DNA from: Toxotes chatareus
Lineage: Eukaryota > Chordata > Actinopteri > Toxotidae
Length of the DNA stretch: 64,000 bases
Assembly: GCA_016801885.1 (NCBI GenBank)
Contig: CM028898.1
Location: 12,064,858 to 12,128,857, forward strand
Direction: 5' to 3'
Under the pieces are notes generated by a model. The model saw only the letters and a program-made list of their open reading frames with translations. It was not told the DNA's origin and ran no database searches. Made by a program: the position numbers and the translations under genes. Shown piece by piece: positions 13,201-24,818 of this stretch; position 1 is the stretch's first letter; each line of letters begins with the position of its first letter.

Positions 13201-15867
13201 CCTCGCAGGCTTGCTTTACGTGGTTATGTTCCCTGACCAGCTGGATGTTGTCCTGTCTCACAGCCTCCAGCTCATCTTTCAGCTGGGTGTGCTCGCTCGC
13301 CAGACGGCTGTGCAGTGTACTGAGAAGATACCACCACAAGTACCATCAGACCGCAGGCGCTGCCAGCCATGATTACAATCAGCATTATAGCACTTGTAGG
13401 TAGGCAAAAACATAACTATACCTTATGTGATACAGAACAACAAATGCTCAACTGATGATTATTTCCATTTTCATGTAATATAGATAATAATGTAATGTTC
13501 TGATCAATTATCTACTCTACAGGACTCAAACCAAACATATAAATAGAAAATTAAACACAGGCCACAACCACAGACAAGTTTAAGCTCACTCTGGGTTTCT
13601 CTTTGTAGTCTGAAGATTCTTAATAGCTTTCTTGCTCCGTTCTACATGGTAATATTTCAAGTACTGTCTCAATGTTAAACTCAAGGTCTTTCTTCATACC
13701 ATTTCAGAGATGCTAATTACTATTATTCCAATATTTACAGTAAAAACAGACTCTTATGTAATCCTGCTTAACTGTACATGAATCACTAAGGGGACAAATA
13801 AAATCCTCCATGATTACTGACGACTAATGCCTCCCTATCTGTTAAGTGACTTATTGATCCAAGTACAATTCATCGGTCAGACATGACTGTGATTTTCCAT
13901 TCACAGAGGATGGTGTTTCGTGTCAATGAATAAGTGCAGGGGCAGACAGAACAGTAATAAATAAAGACTTTCTGTGATGTGCAAACAGAGCCCAGTATGA
14001 GAGGCTTAAACATGGCAATAATCCTTCATCTGTCTGTTTGCAGTGGGGCCAGATGTTAGTTGCCTACACTTTGGAGACAGTATGGCATCATTAAATCACA
14101 CAAATGGAACAGCCTCCCCTTCATGTCAACTCGACGCAGCTTATATCACGGGACAACAAATGCTCTGTTCATAGTATTATCCTCATGGCACAGATGCCAT
14201 GCCACGAACACAGGGTTCAGATGATGATTGCAGAGCATGCTTTGGCATGAACTCTTCAAGACCGGCATTACTTATCGAAAAGTAACTCAGTTTCTAGTCA
14301 CAACCTTTGGTCTGAAAAGACGACTCTGGATATATTCTGCTAAGAAGACAATAAAAACAGTCTTTTTTTTTTTTTAAACAATCACAAAGATTAAATTAAA
14401 TTGACGAAAGGATGCAAGGATTTTTTCATGGCTTAACTCATCAGCTTTTGGACTGGTATAAAGGCTTCATCCCTATTACTCTCACAAAAATAAAATCTGT
14501 TCTATGCAATCTGCTGTGAATATGTCAGAGGAGGAACTGAAATACCAGCTAAAACCCTGCAGGCTGAGCACAAATGTATACCACACAAATGCGCCGGCTG
14601 CTAAAAAATTTACAAAAGGCCCTGTAGTAGGCTTTCCACTCACTGGTAGAAATCTGCTTTCTTCACAGCCTCCTCGCACCTCTTCAGGGTGGTGCTGTGC
14701 TGGTTCTGCAGGGACTGCAGGTCTGCCATCGCCTTCATACACTGAAGCTTCAGACGCTCATAATCATGACCTGCTTTTGAGTTTGGTCTATTTCACAGAG
14801 AGTGAAGAAGGGAGACAAAAATGCATCAACACAGAGTTTTAAGATGCCAGACGGGAGGATGACGTATGATCGAGATAAACATCATACAAACTTTGTGCTC
14901 ATGAGAGCACGAGGGAACACAGGTGCCATTAAAATTGTATGCTTACCCCTTGTTTTACAGAGTTGAGCATATTTTAAAGCAATGTTGCGTCACCTAAAAC
15001 CTTAGCTCACTTGTATTTTTGCTGCTTTTAAAAGCGGAACAAGGCAAAGTTTATTTAATATTCACTGAGTGCAGGTTCACATAGGATCACTGCACCTTTC
15101 GGTAAATGTTTGTTTTGGAAAACAGGCAGGTAGGCGCATGAGATCAGAACAGTACCTGCAGTCATCAAAGGTGGTTCCAGGCGAAGAGAGAGCAAGACGT
15201 TTGCGCAGTTCGTCCCTCTCGCGGGTCACATGTCTGAGCTGGAACAGAACTGTCTCCATCTTCTCGTTTACCTGGTGGCTGTCCATGTGGGCGGGCGGAG
15301 GGGAGGAGGCTTGGGCAGGCGTACCTGTGTGAGTCAGCATGTCACTGGTGGCATGGGCTGTTCACAAAGCTTAAATGATGGGGGTGCTAGTGTAGCTCCA
15401 TCAGTTTCTTTAAAACAGCTTATTGGATCAAAGTGTGTAAGTGGTGTGTGTTTTCACTAAACTCAAATTCATGTGCTTTACTTCCACTTTTACCATAAAA
15501 AAAGAAACAAAAAACAAAAGAGTTGTGTATTTACAAGGTTCATTAGTCTCAGAGTGGACTATACTGGTCTAAATATTAACCAGTCATAGGCAAGATCTCT
15601 CTGTTGCAGCTACAGGACCAAAAATCTACTCATTCATTTACAGCAAGTTACTAGAACCTCCACCACCTCTATTATCTTACTGTTTCATTTTTAATCATCG
15701 CTTACAACTTTGATGCTAAAATGCATTTAATCATCTACCTTATTGTTTTACTCATTCACCTTAGTGCTTGTGAATATATCACTAAGAAATCCCCCCACTG
15801 ATGCAAAGTTTCAGTGGCACGAACCAGTCAATTCCTCTCTTTCTCTGAGAATGACTAAATGAAACAG

Positions 15868-15925
<58 letters not shown>

Positions 15926-18900
15926 GTTTCTAAATCCTTCTCACATCTGTGTAATCACTTGCATGTGCTCTGAGTGTAAACATGCAGCAACCAGTGAATG
16001 ACTATTATTTGTAAAACTGTGGTTGGTTCCTTAGAACATGCTCATTGTGTTTTTTTTTCTGGAAGAAGTTTTCTTAGGACATTTCTACACCTCACACCTG
16101 AACACCACCATGAGCGCTACACTCACCTAAGCTGCTGAGAGAGCTGCTACTTTCCGAGTCAGACGGCATGGTGGACAAGACGCTGTAAGTGGACCCTGCG
16201 AGGCGAACAAAAACATAAAAGTCAGCTCAGAGTGTACTCGACCATGTCTGCATTATAGTTAGATGATTATCTCCAGCATTGTATGGTACATCAAGGCTCT
16301 GCAGCTTGGGTTACATTCAGGGGCCTTTACTGAAAAAAGGCCAGCTGGAGGCATAATAAGGTGGGACTTTCCCCAACTTGGGATGACGGGCCCGTGGGCT
16401 GACAGCAGAGTGTGGCTAATTATCAGTTGGGCAGGGAGCTTGAATACTGACTAGCCAGGGCCCCAAAGAGGCTGCAGCCTCAGAGCTTCTCCTTTTATCT
16501 CCTCTGACAACATCACACAGCCCCCCCTGTGAAAGCCCCGTCTTTTATAGCCTACAGTGATTCATAATTAACTGTACAGAAAGGAAGCCTCAGTACAACA
16601 CTGTAAGCATTATGGAGAAGAAGATGGTGTTATTTGAAAAACCAATGGAAAAGTCATTTTTGAAGAGAATCTAAAATGCCTGCAACTAACAACTGTTTCC
16701 ATCCTTGGTAAAATTGTTGATTATTTTTCCAGTTAAGCGATAAAGCCACTACGTGTAGAATTTTTATGTCTTACAGCATCTTTCAACAGTGAAAAACTGG
16801 TGTAGAGTGGGGGACAGATTATGCTTACAGAACAGTTACAGAAATTGCCACACTTAGCCGGACATTGGAAAGGCGTGGAAGAGGGTTTATGAAGTTATCC
16901 GACAAGCACTTCTGACGGAACATACTGACTCTTTAAGGATCGTAATGGGCATTTCTGCCTGCCACAGTGTGGTTTGTGTTACTACTAGTGGGAGCCAAAA
17001 GCGGAAACAGAGCTAGACCCATCGTGCCAAAAAAAAGCTGATTCTTGCAAATACATCAGCATATACAGTATGGCAGCCAGTAAGTAACACAAAACTGGAG
17101 CTCAGAAATTCCACAGATCTTGAAGTCTTGATCAAACAGCCAGGAGTGCACATTTACTGAGATCTAACTTGGCCGTGGGATGATCAGCTTATAGTTCAGT
17201 TAAATCAGCAACTTCCAGCCCCTGTTGTAAAGTCTTGCGCTCAACCCAGAGCAGGAGCATGACAAACGGTTCTATTTACCCACGTCCCAGTACTCTAAAT
17301 CAATCCCTTGCTGGCTGAGTTCCCACTAGCTAAAGGAGACTATGAGTTTGATTAAGACTGGAAGGAGCCCAGCTAGCATGGCTCACCCCTCTTTTTCCCA
17401 GCAAAGAACTGAAAGAAAACAAAAGACTGATGTGCCTCAGGAACCGTGGCATCCCATGGATCAAGCTCTCTTTGTTCTCGCTCTAGCTTAAGTTTCCCAT
17501 GACTCTGTTTGAGCAGAGAGTGTCTCAATGGGCAAGGTTCACTGTGTCATAGCTCACTCACTTTTCTGCTTCGTGAAAGTCATGTGACCTGGACCTTACT
17601 GTGGTCTGACCCTCACCACTCAAGTATCTCATTTAGTTTGATTTCTTTGCTACAGTCAGAGCCACTCAGTGCCCTTTGGATGTTTTCTAATTTACTGAAA
17701 ACGTTCATGAGAACAAGATGGAAAGGGGGGAAACTGCTGTCTTTTGTTGGAGAGTTTAGTCTGCGGTGGAACACTACTTCTTTCAGAGCTGGAAACAGGA
17801 GCAGCAACACTGAGTTCTGATATTGTCTAAAATCATCAAAACATCTGATCATACATGCACATATTACACCAGGACATATATGAATGAAAGTCAGATCCTT
17901 AAGCTTAAATTCAATTTTGTTGTCATAATAGTGATATGGCTCAAGGGATGGCGATTGTCGGTTGTTAGGTTGGTCAGTCCACCATTCTGGTCCAGACTTA
18001 AAGATGCTTGAGGGAGATTTCTTGGAAACTAACAAAAGTTATGTGAACATTTTCAAAGCCAGTTTTTCTGAGTATTTTAAATCCTGTATTGTTTGCATCC
18101 ATATTTACTTGCTAGGAGACTCCTTCTTCCCTGCCTTTGCAGGTGCATTGCTGTATATCTTGGTGTGTTACCATCACCTCTAGACCTGGGAACCTTTAAA
18201 TATCACAACAACTACTGGGTCTATTGAAGTTTAGTACATTTATGGTCCCCGGGTGATAAAACAAGTGCTACCAATGATGTTAATATTTGTGGTTCTGTCT
18301 TGGCAACTGGTGAATGGATTACCATACACTTCGATGTAGACATACAGTACACTGAGTTTGTGAAATCTGGTGATCCTCTGACTATTGAACCAACCCAATG
18401 TCAAAATTTCAATTTGTCCAGTACTCTGGTTTATCTAACAGTAACAATTAGCATTAGCTATTAGCTATTACCATGGATAATTGTCCACTTGAAATAATGG
18501 TGGATACTCTAAATTTCTCTCCCCCTAATAAAGAAAACCAGAGAAATCAAACAATTTACTCTCTTACTACCCAACGCCAAGTCTTATTCTGCAGTGGCAA
18601 CTCATCAGCCACGATACACACCCTTTTGATATGCTGCTGTCACTTTATTGTTCTTCAAGAAAGGGAAAGAACAATCTGTAAACAAAAAGGTCTCTACTGT
18701 CAAGCCCTGAAGCTACGGTTACATAAACACTAAAGAAGGGCTTTCTTAGCTTTCTTAATTAAAAAAAAAAAAAGCAAATAAAGGCTCAGATATATGCACC
18801 TTTTTAAGTACTGTATTAGCATGCATCACATGCACATCACAGCAAAATTCTTGCAGCTCAGTGATCAATAAGCTACATTTAGCAACTCTTAGCATCTCTG

Positions 18901-21230
18901 CTGTTGACATTTGATTTGTTGGGGGGTTAACCAGGGAAGCGCTCATTTGTTAACATTGTTTTGGTTCTATAGGTGATCAAGCTCTTTCACCCACTTGGAT
19001 TCTGAGTGACTGGTGAGTAAAAGGTCAGGCTGCTGACAGTGCATATTATTTAAACCCATAGCTTGTAACAAGCTATGGTTTTCCTGGGGAAAGGCCCTTC
19101 TTTTGGCGGTGCAGTGGAGGAACCTGTCCGCCCAGTAGCAAAAAGCGGCTCAGCCCATTTGTGTCCCGTGTGACTACCAACAAGGAGCTGCAGACTACAC
19201 CAAACTACTAACACCAGCCTGTGTTCATGTACAAACCTCTTCAGCAGAAGAAACTGTGAGCAATCGCTATCAGTACTCAGTTTTAGACTCACTGCACGAT
19301 TGTGAAATGCAGCGCAAAAACGAAAAAGATTGGAAAAACTGACTCACTCTGCAGCTTTGGTTTTCTTATAAATAATGAGGATAGAATAAATGCATAATTA
19401 ACACCTCACCATTCAGTTCACTGAGTATGACACGATAGCTGAGAGTGAACAAAGTAACTACCATTGCTAATAGTGCTTTTGAAATGCAAAGGTGCAGCAG
19501 AGGTGCTGACTAAGGACCGTGAAGGAGTGTGCATGCATTACTGCTGCTGAACATTATGTTTATATGCTACGTATGAATTGAGGACTTAGTGCTCAAAGTG
19601 ACATTTGGACTTTTTGGGACATAAATCATGACCGGATCAGCTTATACTGAATCTTATGACAAATTTATGAGCACCATATTTCTGTGGCTTTAGAATTCAG
19701 CTGTGAAGAGAATGGAGAAAAACATATTTCGAGGTACTCATAAGTGAGAGGGAAATGGAGGAGTATTTTTGTGAGCACATAGGATAAAAATAACCCGATA
19801 TCACCCTGAATGAACTCCAGAGAAGAGTAAAGACATCCCAGAACGATTAGACAGGAGGCTGAGATATGTGCCACCTTATCACTGTAACATCTACTAGCAG
19901 CTGTTTGTTCGTATGTCAAGAAACAAAATAGCTGGCATAATGTAGATTAGATGAGACTGACTGTAAATTTTGTGTCTTTCGGTTTTTGACTATTGGTTGG
20001 ACAAAATCATCGATATGAAGACATCACCACATTGACTGAGGGATGTTAGACAGGCAGTTTTTTTTGACATTTCATGAACCAAAACAGTTATATGAGAAAG
20101 TAATTTGCAGGTGAATCAACAATGAAAATAATCATTAGCTGAAGATCTACTAGAGATTTTAAGAAATTACTTTGGGGCTTTGGGATTTGTGATGGACATT
20201 TTCAATACAACATGGCATTTTAAGGACCAATCAGTTTTTCAACTAATTAAAAAAAAAAAAGTATTTTACAGATTGACAGATGGTGAAAATAATTGTTAGT
20301 TGCAGTTTGTTTTGTACCAAGACACGAATGAAACCGACATCTTTCATTCTCTCCTTTGTATCCCCTACACATCACTGCACCCACTGTGTACATTAACACA
20401 CATTTAATTCTTCACTTAGTTCACTCATTTCACTTTGACAGTGGATTATTGATTCTCACACACACACACACACACACACTTCAGGCAGCCCTGCTTGTCA
20501 CTACATTGATTGTTTCTGTCTTTTTAGGTCCATTAAATACTTTCACAAAAGGCTAGCAGGCTGTGCTTTTAGTGACAGGGCAGAGGAAACAAGCACAGCA
20601 GTGTGAGTGTAAATAAGCATCAGGTCCCATGATTGTGCAGCCCTCTCCCTGTCTCTCTTTATACTTGCCCAAAGGAAAAGTCATGCCCTTCATCAAGTTG
20701 TCATATGGTCAATACTCCTAATGTTAGTTAGATCATGCTCAGAGCAGGATCGAAAACAAGCTGGATCATAACCAAGAACCTCTGAAAACACTACACACCA
20801 ATTTAATAAAGCTACAGATGTCTCCATGCTAATCTACTTTTATACATGTTTTTTTTGGGCGATTGCAATAAGTCACAGTTAAAAAAAACTGTTAATTAAG
20901 ATCGATGAATTAACCTTCTAATTGCTTCTCACCAGTCGTGTGATCCACTGGTCCAATGCCATTCAGCAGCACTGAGTGCAGGTGAGGGTGCGTCTTCTCC
21001 AGAGCCGTGCAAAACTCTGCGAAATGGTCTCTGTCCTTACTCGTGAGTATCTTCAGGAGGAGGTCCACTTTTTCCGAGTTGGAGGAGCAGTTGTGCCCCA
21101 GCTCGTAGCGTTCAGACTGGGTGAGGGTCCCGCAGTGAGCCAAAACATCCGCAACTCGGTCCGCATCTGTTATCGACTCCACCAAGTTCTGGTAACATTT
21201 CTCCAACAACTCTAAATGCTTGGGCTCCAT
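256..21230 (-). CDS. dlg5: Discs large homolog 5 (DLG5), 5' 26 coding exons, 3' end outside window
   Basis: MAGUK scaffold of cell junctions, polarity and centrosome/ciliary signalling. Twenty-six exons with GT-AG borders join in one frame, about 1,671 codons: 20933-21230, 16127-16195, 15156-15324, 14644-14787, 13136-13319, 11590-11846, 10901-11213, 10324-10554, 8856-9040, 8590-8715, 8185-8317, 7933-8057, 7563-7738, 7256-7359, 6711-6803, 5360-6337, 4852-4975, 4449-4593, 3679-3800, 3137-3220, 2882-3041, 1827-1989, 1610-1743, 1067-1231, 731-914, 256-404. Order: CARD-like N terminus, long coiled coil, PDZ1-2, disordered Ser/Pro linker, PDZ3, PDZ4. Landmarks shared with human DLG5 include MAHSSHDSAIDTDSMEWETE, KKPKQRKSIFD and LPSSARLG. 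The last visible codons (GDGFFIR) are just before the SH3 domain, so SH3 and guanylate-kinase exons lie below position 1. The start is the Met at 21230, which matches the human MEP start. Exon 20 was placed on the upstream of two acceptors because the downstream one gives a stop. Paralog a or b is not resolved. Confidence 0.95.
1610..4975 (-). CDS. dlg5: dlg5 exons 17-23: Ser/Pro linker and PDZ3
   Basis: Exons 4852-4975, 4449-4593, 3679-3800, 3137-3220 and 2882-3041 encode the linker, with the landmarks MRNPVYTAWSH, PQHQGRLSLDLSHK, TNSLPSSARLG and SHSECSSPTPPMSPVNLE. Exons 1827-1989 and 1610-1743 encode PDZ3: EEPRNVTVQKG, then the carboxylate-binding loop PLGISIVSGENGG, then TYGDQLLE|FNGINLRNANEQQARL and DTVTILAQYNPHM. 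This is the best-conserved PDZ of the protein here. Introns are short, the largest about 870 bp. One intron (3221-3678) carries a MITE-like insert. Confidence 0.9.
3244..3600. mobile_element. MITE-like element with about 31-bp terminal inverted repeats in a dlg5 intron
   Basis: The left end (TTAAAGGGTCAGTTCACCC...) and the reverse complement of the right end (TTTAAGGGTCTGTTTACCT...) match over about 31 bp at roughly four bases in five. The total length is 357 bp with no coding capacity. The AGGGTCAGTTCACCC type of end is common in non-autonomous DNA elements of teleosts. TTAA lies at or within one base of each end, which could be a target duplication of the piggyBac kind, but the offset leaves this open. 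Confidence 0.65.
5360..6337 (-). CDS. dlg5: dlg5 exon 16: long disordered linker exon
   Basis: One 978-bp exon (326 codons, phase 0 at both ends) encodes the Ser/Pro/Lys-rich linker between PDZ2 and PDZ3. Conserved islands are NCSTQTDI near the start, SGGTWPKVIVGASIPE, the basic KKPKQRKSIFDVNTF and the RRYRPKSAPALR tail. The rest diverges strongly from the human protein as remembered. A 15-bp coding tandem duplication (6197-6211 and 6212-6226) gives KHNCSKHNCS. Translated frames on the other strand here are only shadows. Confidence 0.92.
6711..8057 (-). CDS. dlg5: dlg5 exons 12-15: PDZ1 and PDZ2
   Basis: Exons 7933-8057, 7563-7738, 7256-7359 and 6711-6803. PDZ1 is read from DMDLKALGFDIAEGVND through GDCGIFVSKVDKGSIAEG and RVNDWLLKINDVDLTNKD to INMVVRRRKSLGG. 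PDZ2 follows from DCGIGLESGVFVATLAPGSP through GDRLLAINGIALDNKPLSEC to DSLSISLVK. Both have the beta-B to beta-D pattern of PDZ domains, but neither has a canonical GLGF carboxylate loop at the usual place, as in human DLG5. The two domains sit about 10 residues apart, as in the family. Confidence 0.92.
8185..15324 (-). CDS. dlg5: dlg5 exons 3-11: coiled-coil region
   Basis: Nine exons (15156-15324, 14644-14787, 13136-13319, 11590-11846, 10901-11213, 10324-10554, 8856-9040, 8590-8715, 8185-8317) encode an almost continuous heptad-like, Glu/Lys/Arg/Leu-rich coiled coil. Examples are the segments NEKMETVLFQLRHVTRERDE, ERDQVIKEVDRLQTGLEMAE and EALQEAEVAKCRRDWAFQER. The part ends with the conserved RFRQLMAHSSHDSAIDTDSM peptide just before PDZ1. 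In DLG5 this region carries self-association and partner binding. Phases run 2, 2, 0, 2, 0, 0, 2, 2, 0 and all agree. The acceptor of the exon at 10554 has a weak pyrimidine tract (preceded by GGGATGTGAAG), so its exact border is the least certain. Confidence 0.9.
15871..15922. repeat. (TG)26 microsatellite
   Basis: Fifty-two bases of uninterrupted TG dinucleotide in the dlg5 intron between exons 2 and 3. It is likely length-polymorphic. Confidence 0.97.
17971..18250. repeat. Interspersed fish repeat fragment (family copy 1)
   Basis: The words GGTCAGTCCACCATTCTGG and GGTCCAGACTTAAAG, then GTACATTTATGGTCCCC about 230 bases on, match a repeat pattern common in teleost genomes (catcactttggtccagac ... 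tacacattcatggtcccc). A second degraded copy is at 47941-48040. Boundaries are approximate and the class is unknown. Confidence 0.45.
20456..20479. repeat. (CA)12 microsatellite
   Basis: Short perfect CA run in dlg5 intron 1. Confidence 0.95.
20933..21230 (-). CDS. dlg5: dlg5 exon 1: CARD-like N-terminal domain
   Basis: First coding exon, 298 bp, ending in phase 1 at donor CTG|GTGAGA. It encodes a helical segment beginning MEPKHLELLEKCYQNLVE and containing SKDRDHFAEFCTALEKTHPH, close to the N terminus of human DLG5, which is annotated as CARD-like. The split Gly codon is completed by the next exon at 16195, which encodes the Ser-rich STYSVLSTMPSDSESSSS stretch. A 4.7-kb intron separates the two. 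The region has no other in-frame upstream start before the GC-rich leader. Confidence 0.9.
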
Positions 21231-21720
21231 CTCTTCCCCGTCTCCGTTTCGCTCCCCTCCTTCGCTTTAACCAAACCAGCTTCGGGACAAATCCAGCTTC
21301 TTAATCTTTCCGGTGGTCAACTTCACTTCGGACTACTGTCGCGACTCCCCGAAACTATCCCGCACGGCCCGGTTGGGACGGTTTTCAACCCAAACTGTAG
21401 GATACACAAGAAGTAGCCATGTTTGCTGCCCAAGGCTGTTGCCTGCACGGAGATGACAACACATTTTCCCAACCGCCGCTCCGTCCTTCCCGAAAAAACA
21501 AAAAAAAACAAAACAAAAACAGACGCCTCTGCCTCTTTAAGCTCCGCTGTGCGTACGCTACGAAGACATTGTCGTCCTAAAATCAACTTCTCTCGACATT
21601 TTGCAAAGTGTAAAAACTCTTCAGGAGCCCTCTCCGTGAGACTACAAACTCCGCCATGTCTCACCGTCCAAGCAGCTGTAGCCCTCTGCCAATCACATTT
21701 CCGTGCTGTGGACATTTAAG
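21231..21720 (-). promoter_or_regulatory. dlg5: dlg5 5' leader and promoter region
   Basis: The 490 bases upstream of the dlg5 start codon are locally rich in CpG compared with the AT-rich flanks on either side, as expected of a CpG-island promoter. No TATA box is seen at a convincing place. The exact transcription start cannot be read. A long frame on the minus strand at 21323-21715 joins no conserved peptide and is taken as untranslated leader or upstream DNA. Confidence 0.5.
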
Positions 21721-24700
21721 GTAAAAGTAGGCGGGGCTTCGTTTTTTAGACGCACCTGGCTCCCCGCCGTTTTAACTTCCTTTAAGAGAAACTTAATATT
21801 CGACGCTAAAATACACAAAAAATTAAGATATAAAAGTCTACTTCCAAAACATTTTATTTTTCAGTTAGTTCAGTCAGTGGTGGCTTATGAAACTGCATTT
21901 CAAGTATTTAAGTCTTGCATTGTCAGTAAAGTTAAAAAAAAAAAAAAAGTGTTATTAGCAAAATTGAGTCATGCAGTAAAATGGGAGGTTTAATCTGTAG
22001 GGCATCGTATTTAACGAGATCATCACGTTTTTTGGGAGAAATGTGAATCTTTGAATAGTAACTAAAGCTGTCATATATATGTTTATGGCGTAAAAAGTAC
22101 ATAATTTCCATGTGGACTGTCATGGAGAAGAGGTATAAAGCAGTATGGAAAGGAAATAATCAAAGTACGTCAGATTTGTACTTAAGTGTAGTACTAAATG
22201 TCCACCACTGTGTTCAGTGGTGTGTTTGCAAAGATATACTTTCTTTTTTCAGTGCTAGCCCCCACATTACTATTGCTAGTAAAGCAGAGTCAAACTGATG
22301 TTATTATTTTCTTTCGGGATTCATTTTATTTTACTTCATTTTCTTTGCTTTTACAGTGAATCAGTTGTGTAAATATTACAGCACTGGAAATCATGCATAT
22401 ATTGATTTGTGTTTTGTTTCCCAAAGCTTGATCTGTACAGTGAATCCAGCTATTGCATTAATGCATTGTGCACTTCTAAATAGGTTATAGTTTAATTCTG
22501 AGGCAATTCTAATGGCTTTTATGTCAAACCTGAGCTCTTTTTAGAGCAGACTGTATACCTCCAGATAGTATAGTTGCCCGTTTCCTCATCTGGATTGTCC
22601 CCTGACACATCTGCCCCGCTCTGTGAGCTTTCTTCTGCTCCACATAATCCATCAGATCTCAAAGGAGGCAAACATCACATAATACTGAAATCCTTAAGAC
22701 ACAAATGATCTGAAAGCAGACAATGAAATCATGTTCTTATCTGTAGCCTCAATACAGACACAACTGAACTAGAGATATGTTGAATGTGGAAATCTACTTT
22801 GAGCTTGTTTACCACAATCGCTGACAGTGCTCTATATTATTAAGGGGCATCATAGTATTGGTTTATGAGGACTATGACTCTCATCTGGAGCTTGCTGGAC
22901 AGGGTCACAGGGCCTGGCTTTAAAGCTTATTAAAGTACACAGTGCGCCTATACATTTACCCACTTAAGTTTAAAACAAGTTTAACAATGTAAGTGATTAC
23001 ATAACAACTGCACTAATTTCTTTTCCCTGAAGGGAAAATCCATCTGGAGATCACCAGGAAAACTAGTTGGAATGTAAAGGAATTATGTAAATTCTAGATT
23101 GAAATGGGGGCTGCTACAACCTTAAGATTCCAAACTCAGGCTGTTGTTTTGCAGTGATTTAAAGAATAATATGCTGTCTTCTGGCAGTGTGCTGCTCTTC
23201 TTCAAAGTCTCTTTAGCTGGACGTATGCAGACAGCACACACAAATAAAAAGAACAGGTTAAACAGGTTTTATTCTCTTATTTTGTCAAATAACAGGATGA
23301 ACCTCAAACTGTGCAGGTTGCAGCTCTGCAGGCGGGCTAGTGATATCTGCTGCTACATCTCATTATGTGTTGTTGATCTAATCCTCGGGTTTGTAATTTG
23401 CTCATATGCACTCATGGAGTTTAAAGCAGGATTATGTCCCTGGCAACCAAATGTCACTTAACCTCACATTCCTTATTGGATGGCTGGAGAAAATCCACTG
23501 CAAATCAACATTTTGGTCAATACTTAGTTGTAGTGATTGTCTATGAGACAGTATTAATATTAGATGGGGACGTGAATTAAGGTAAAACACTGACTAATCT
23601 CAGTAGGTTTAGTGAATTGGACTTTTTCATGCATATTATGTATAATATGTCAATGAAACAAACCTTTAATGAGACAGTGTTTTTTTTTTTTTTTCAGTTG
23701 TCAAAATGCTTGATTTTGGTATTTTCCTTTTTTTCCCTTTATTTTCCCTCTGAGGGATGAATAAAATCTATCTGTCTATCTATTTAAAAACATGGAATCT
23801 GAAAAGTCTCCCAAAAGAAACAAACCACTATTTGATTTCACTTTCTGGTATGACAAGCTTTAAGAGATTTTATCACTCAATCACTCAAAATTCAAATCAA
23901 AGTCCTTTAAATTGTCATTTGAGAGAAGGAGAGAACGCTCCAGGGGTGTGATGGGAAGTGTGAGGGCCAAGAGCTAATGAAAGGCTGACCTTCACAGCTC
24001 CCATCTCCCACTAGTACTGATGACGCGGGCAGATACTATTGATTGACATGACTCTCATCCGCACATGTCTGGCATCTCCAAAAAGCCAGTGTAACCTTGT
24101 GTGTGTATTTAAGTGTGATCAAATCCCAGAAAGGGTGCAGCATCCTGCTATCACGTCCACATGTTAATAATTAAAGCACTTTGTCTAGAAATCAGGAACA
24201 GGGAAGTGTTCTGTTTTGTCTCTAAAAGTATACGCAAGCCAAATGGGAGGCCTGCCCCCTCCATTTCCTTTTGACCTATATATTTCAGGAGGTATCACGG
24301 CAAACAGTCTGCACTAGAGAGAAAATACACAAATACCAACATCAAATATTCATCCCTCTTTGTCCCCTGGCTGGTGGGAGCTTTTCATTTGGAGTGCATT
24401 TGAGTAATAGTGAAGTGAAAAAGGGGTACAATAAGTGAGGCTCAGTAAAGTCATTTGTCTCCCCATCACAGTCCCTCTGAGGCTCCACTTTGAGGCCAGT
24501 GAGCACAACAGAAAGAAGACTTTAGGACATCCGTGTCTCCAATATGGACACTATTTATAGCCTTGAGAAAAGTTCTCTGTGCCATATCACTTGAATTGCA
24601 ATGCAAACCTGAACATTTCTCCCCACAGATTATACAGCTGAGGGTCGGGGGGTTGGTTGTGGGGGGGGGGTTGTAATACAGACCAAGGTGGTGAAAATGA

Positions 24701-24800
24701 GACTGGCTTTGAAATGCAAATTGCTCATTGTGTACTGCATAAGAGCAGAAAATCCACAGGCAATGTTTCATGCAAAACACAGGATCCCAGGTCACGAAAA
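21721..24800. other. dlg5-anxa11 spacer, no gene seen
   Basis: About 3 kb between the dlg5 promoter and the likely anxa11 polyadenylation site. It is AT-rich and without a coding region I can support. It holds a LINE-tail-like sequence at 23740-23790, poly-T tracts and a run of G at 24660-24670. All ORFs here are short and without recognisable motifs. Confidence 0.7.
23740..23790 (+). repeat. Retroelement 3'-tail-like sequence with short ATCT repeats
   Basis: CTCTGAGGGATGAATAAAAT followed by CTATCTGTCTATCTATTT looks like the 3' end of fish non-LTR retroelements or SINEs, which end in a polyadenylation-like motif and a short tandem tail. Only the tail can be recognised, and the 5' extent is not visible. 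Confidence 0.45.
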
Positions 24801-24818
24801 ATAATATGCCAAAATGTT

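Larger units (their letters stand above)
16196..20932. other. dlg5 intron 1, no gene seen
   Basis: A 4.7-kb intron, AT-rich, with no exon or RNA gene that I can support. It contains a piece of an interspersed repeat near 17971-18250, a poly-A stretch at about 18760-18773 and a short CA microsatellite at 20456-20479. The ORFs in it lack homology features and are chance frames. Confidence 0.8.
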
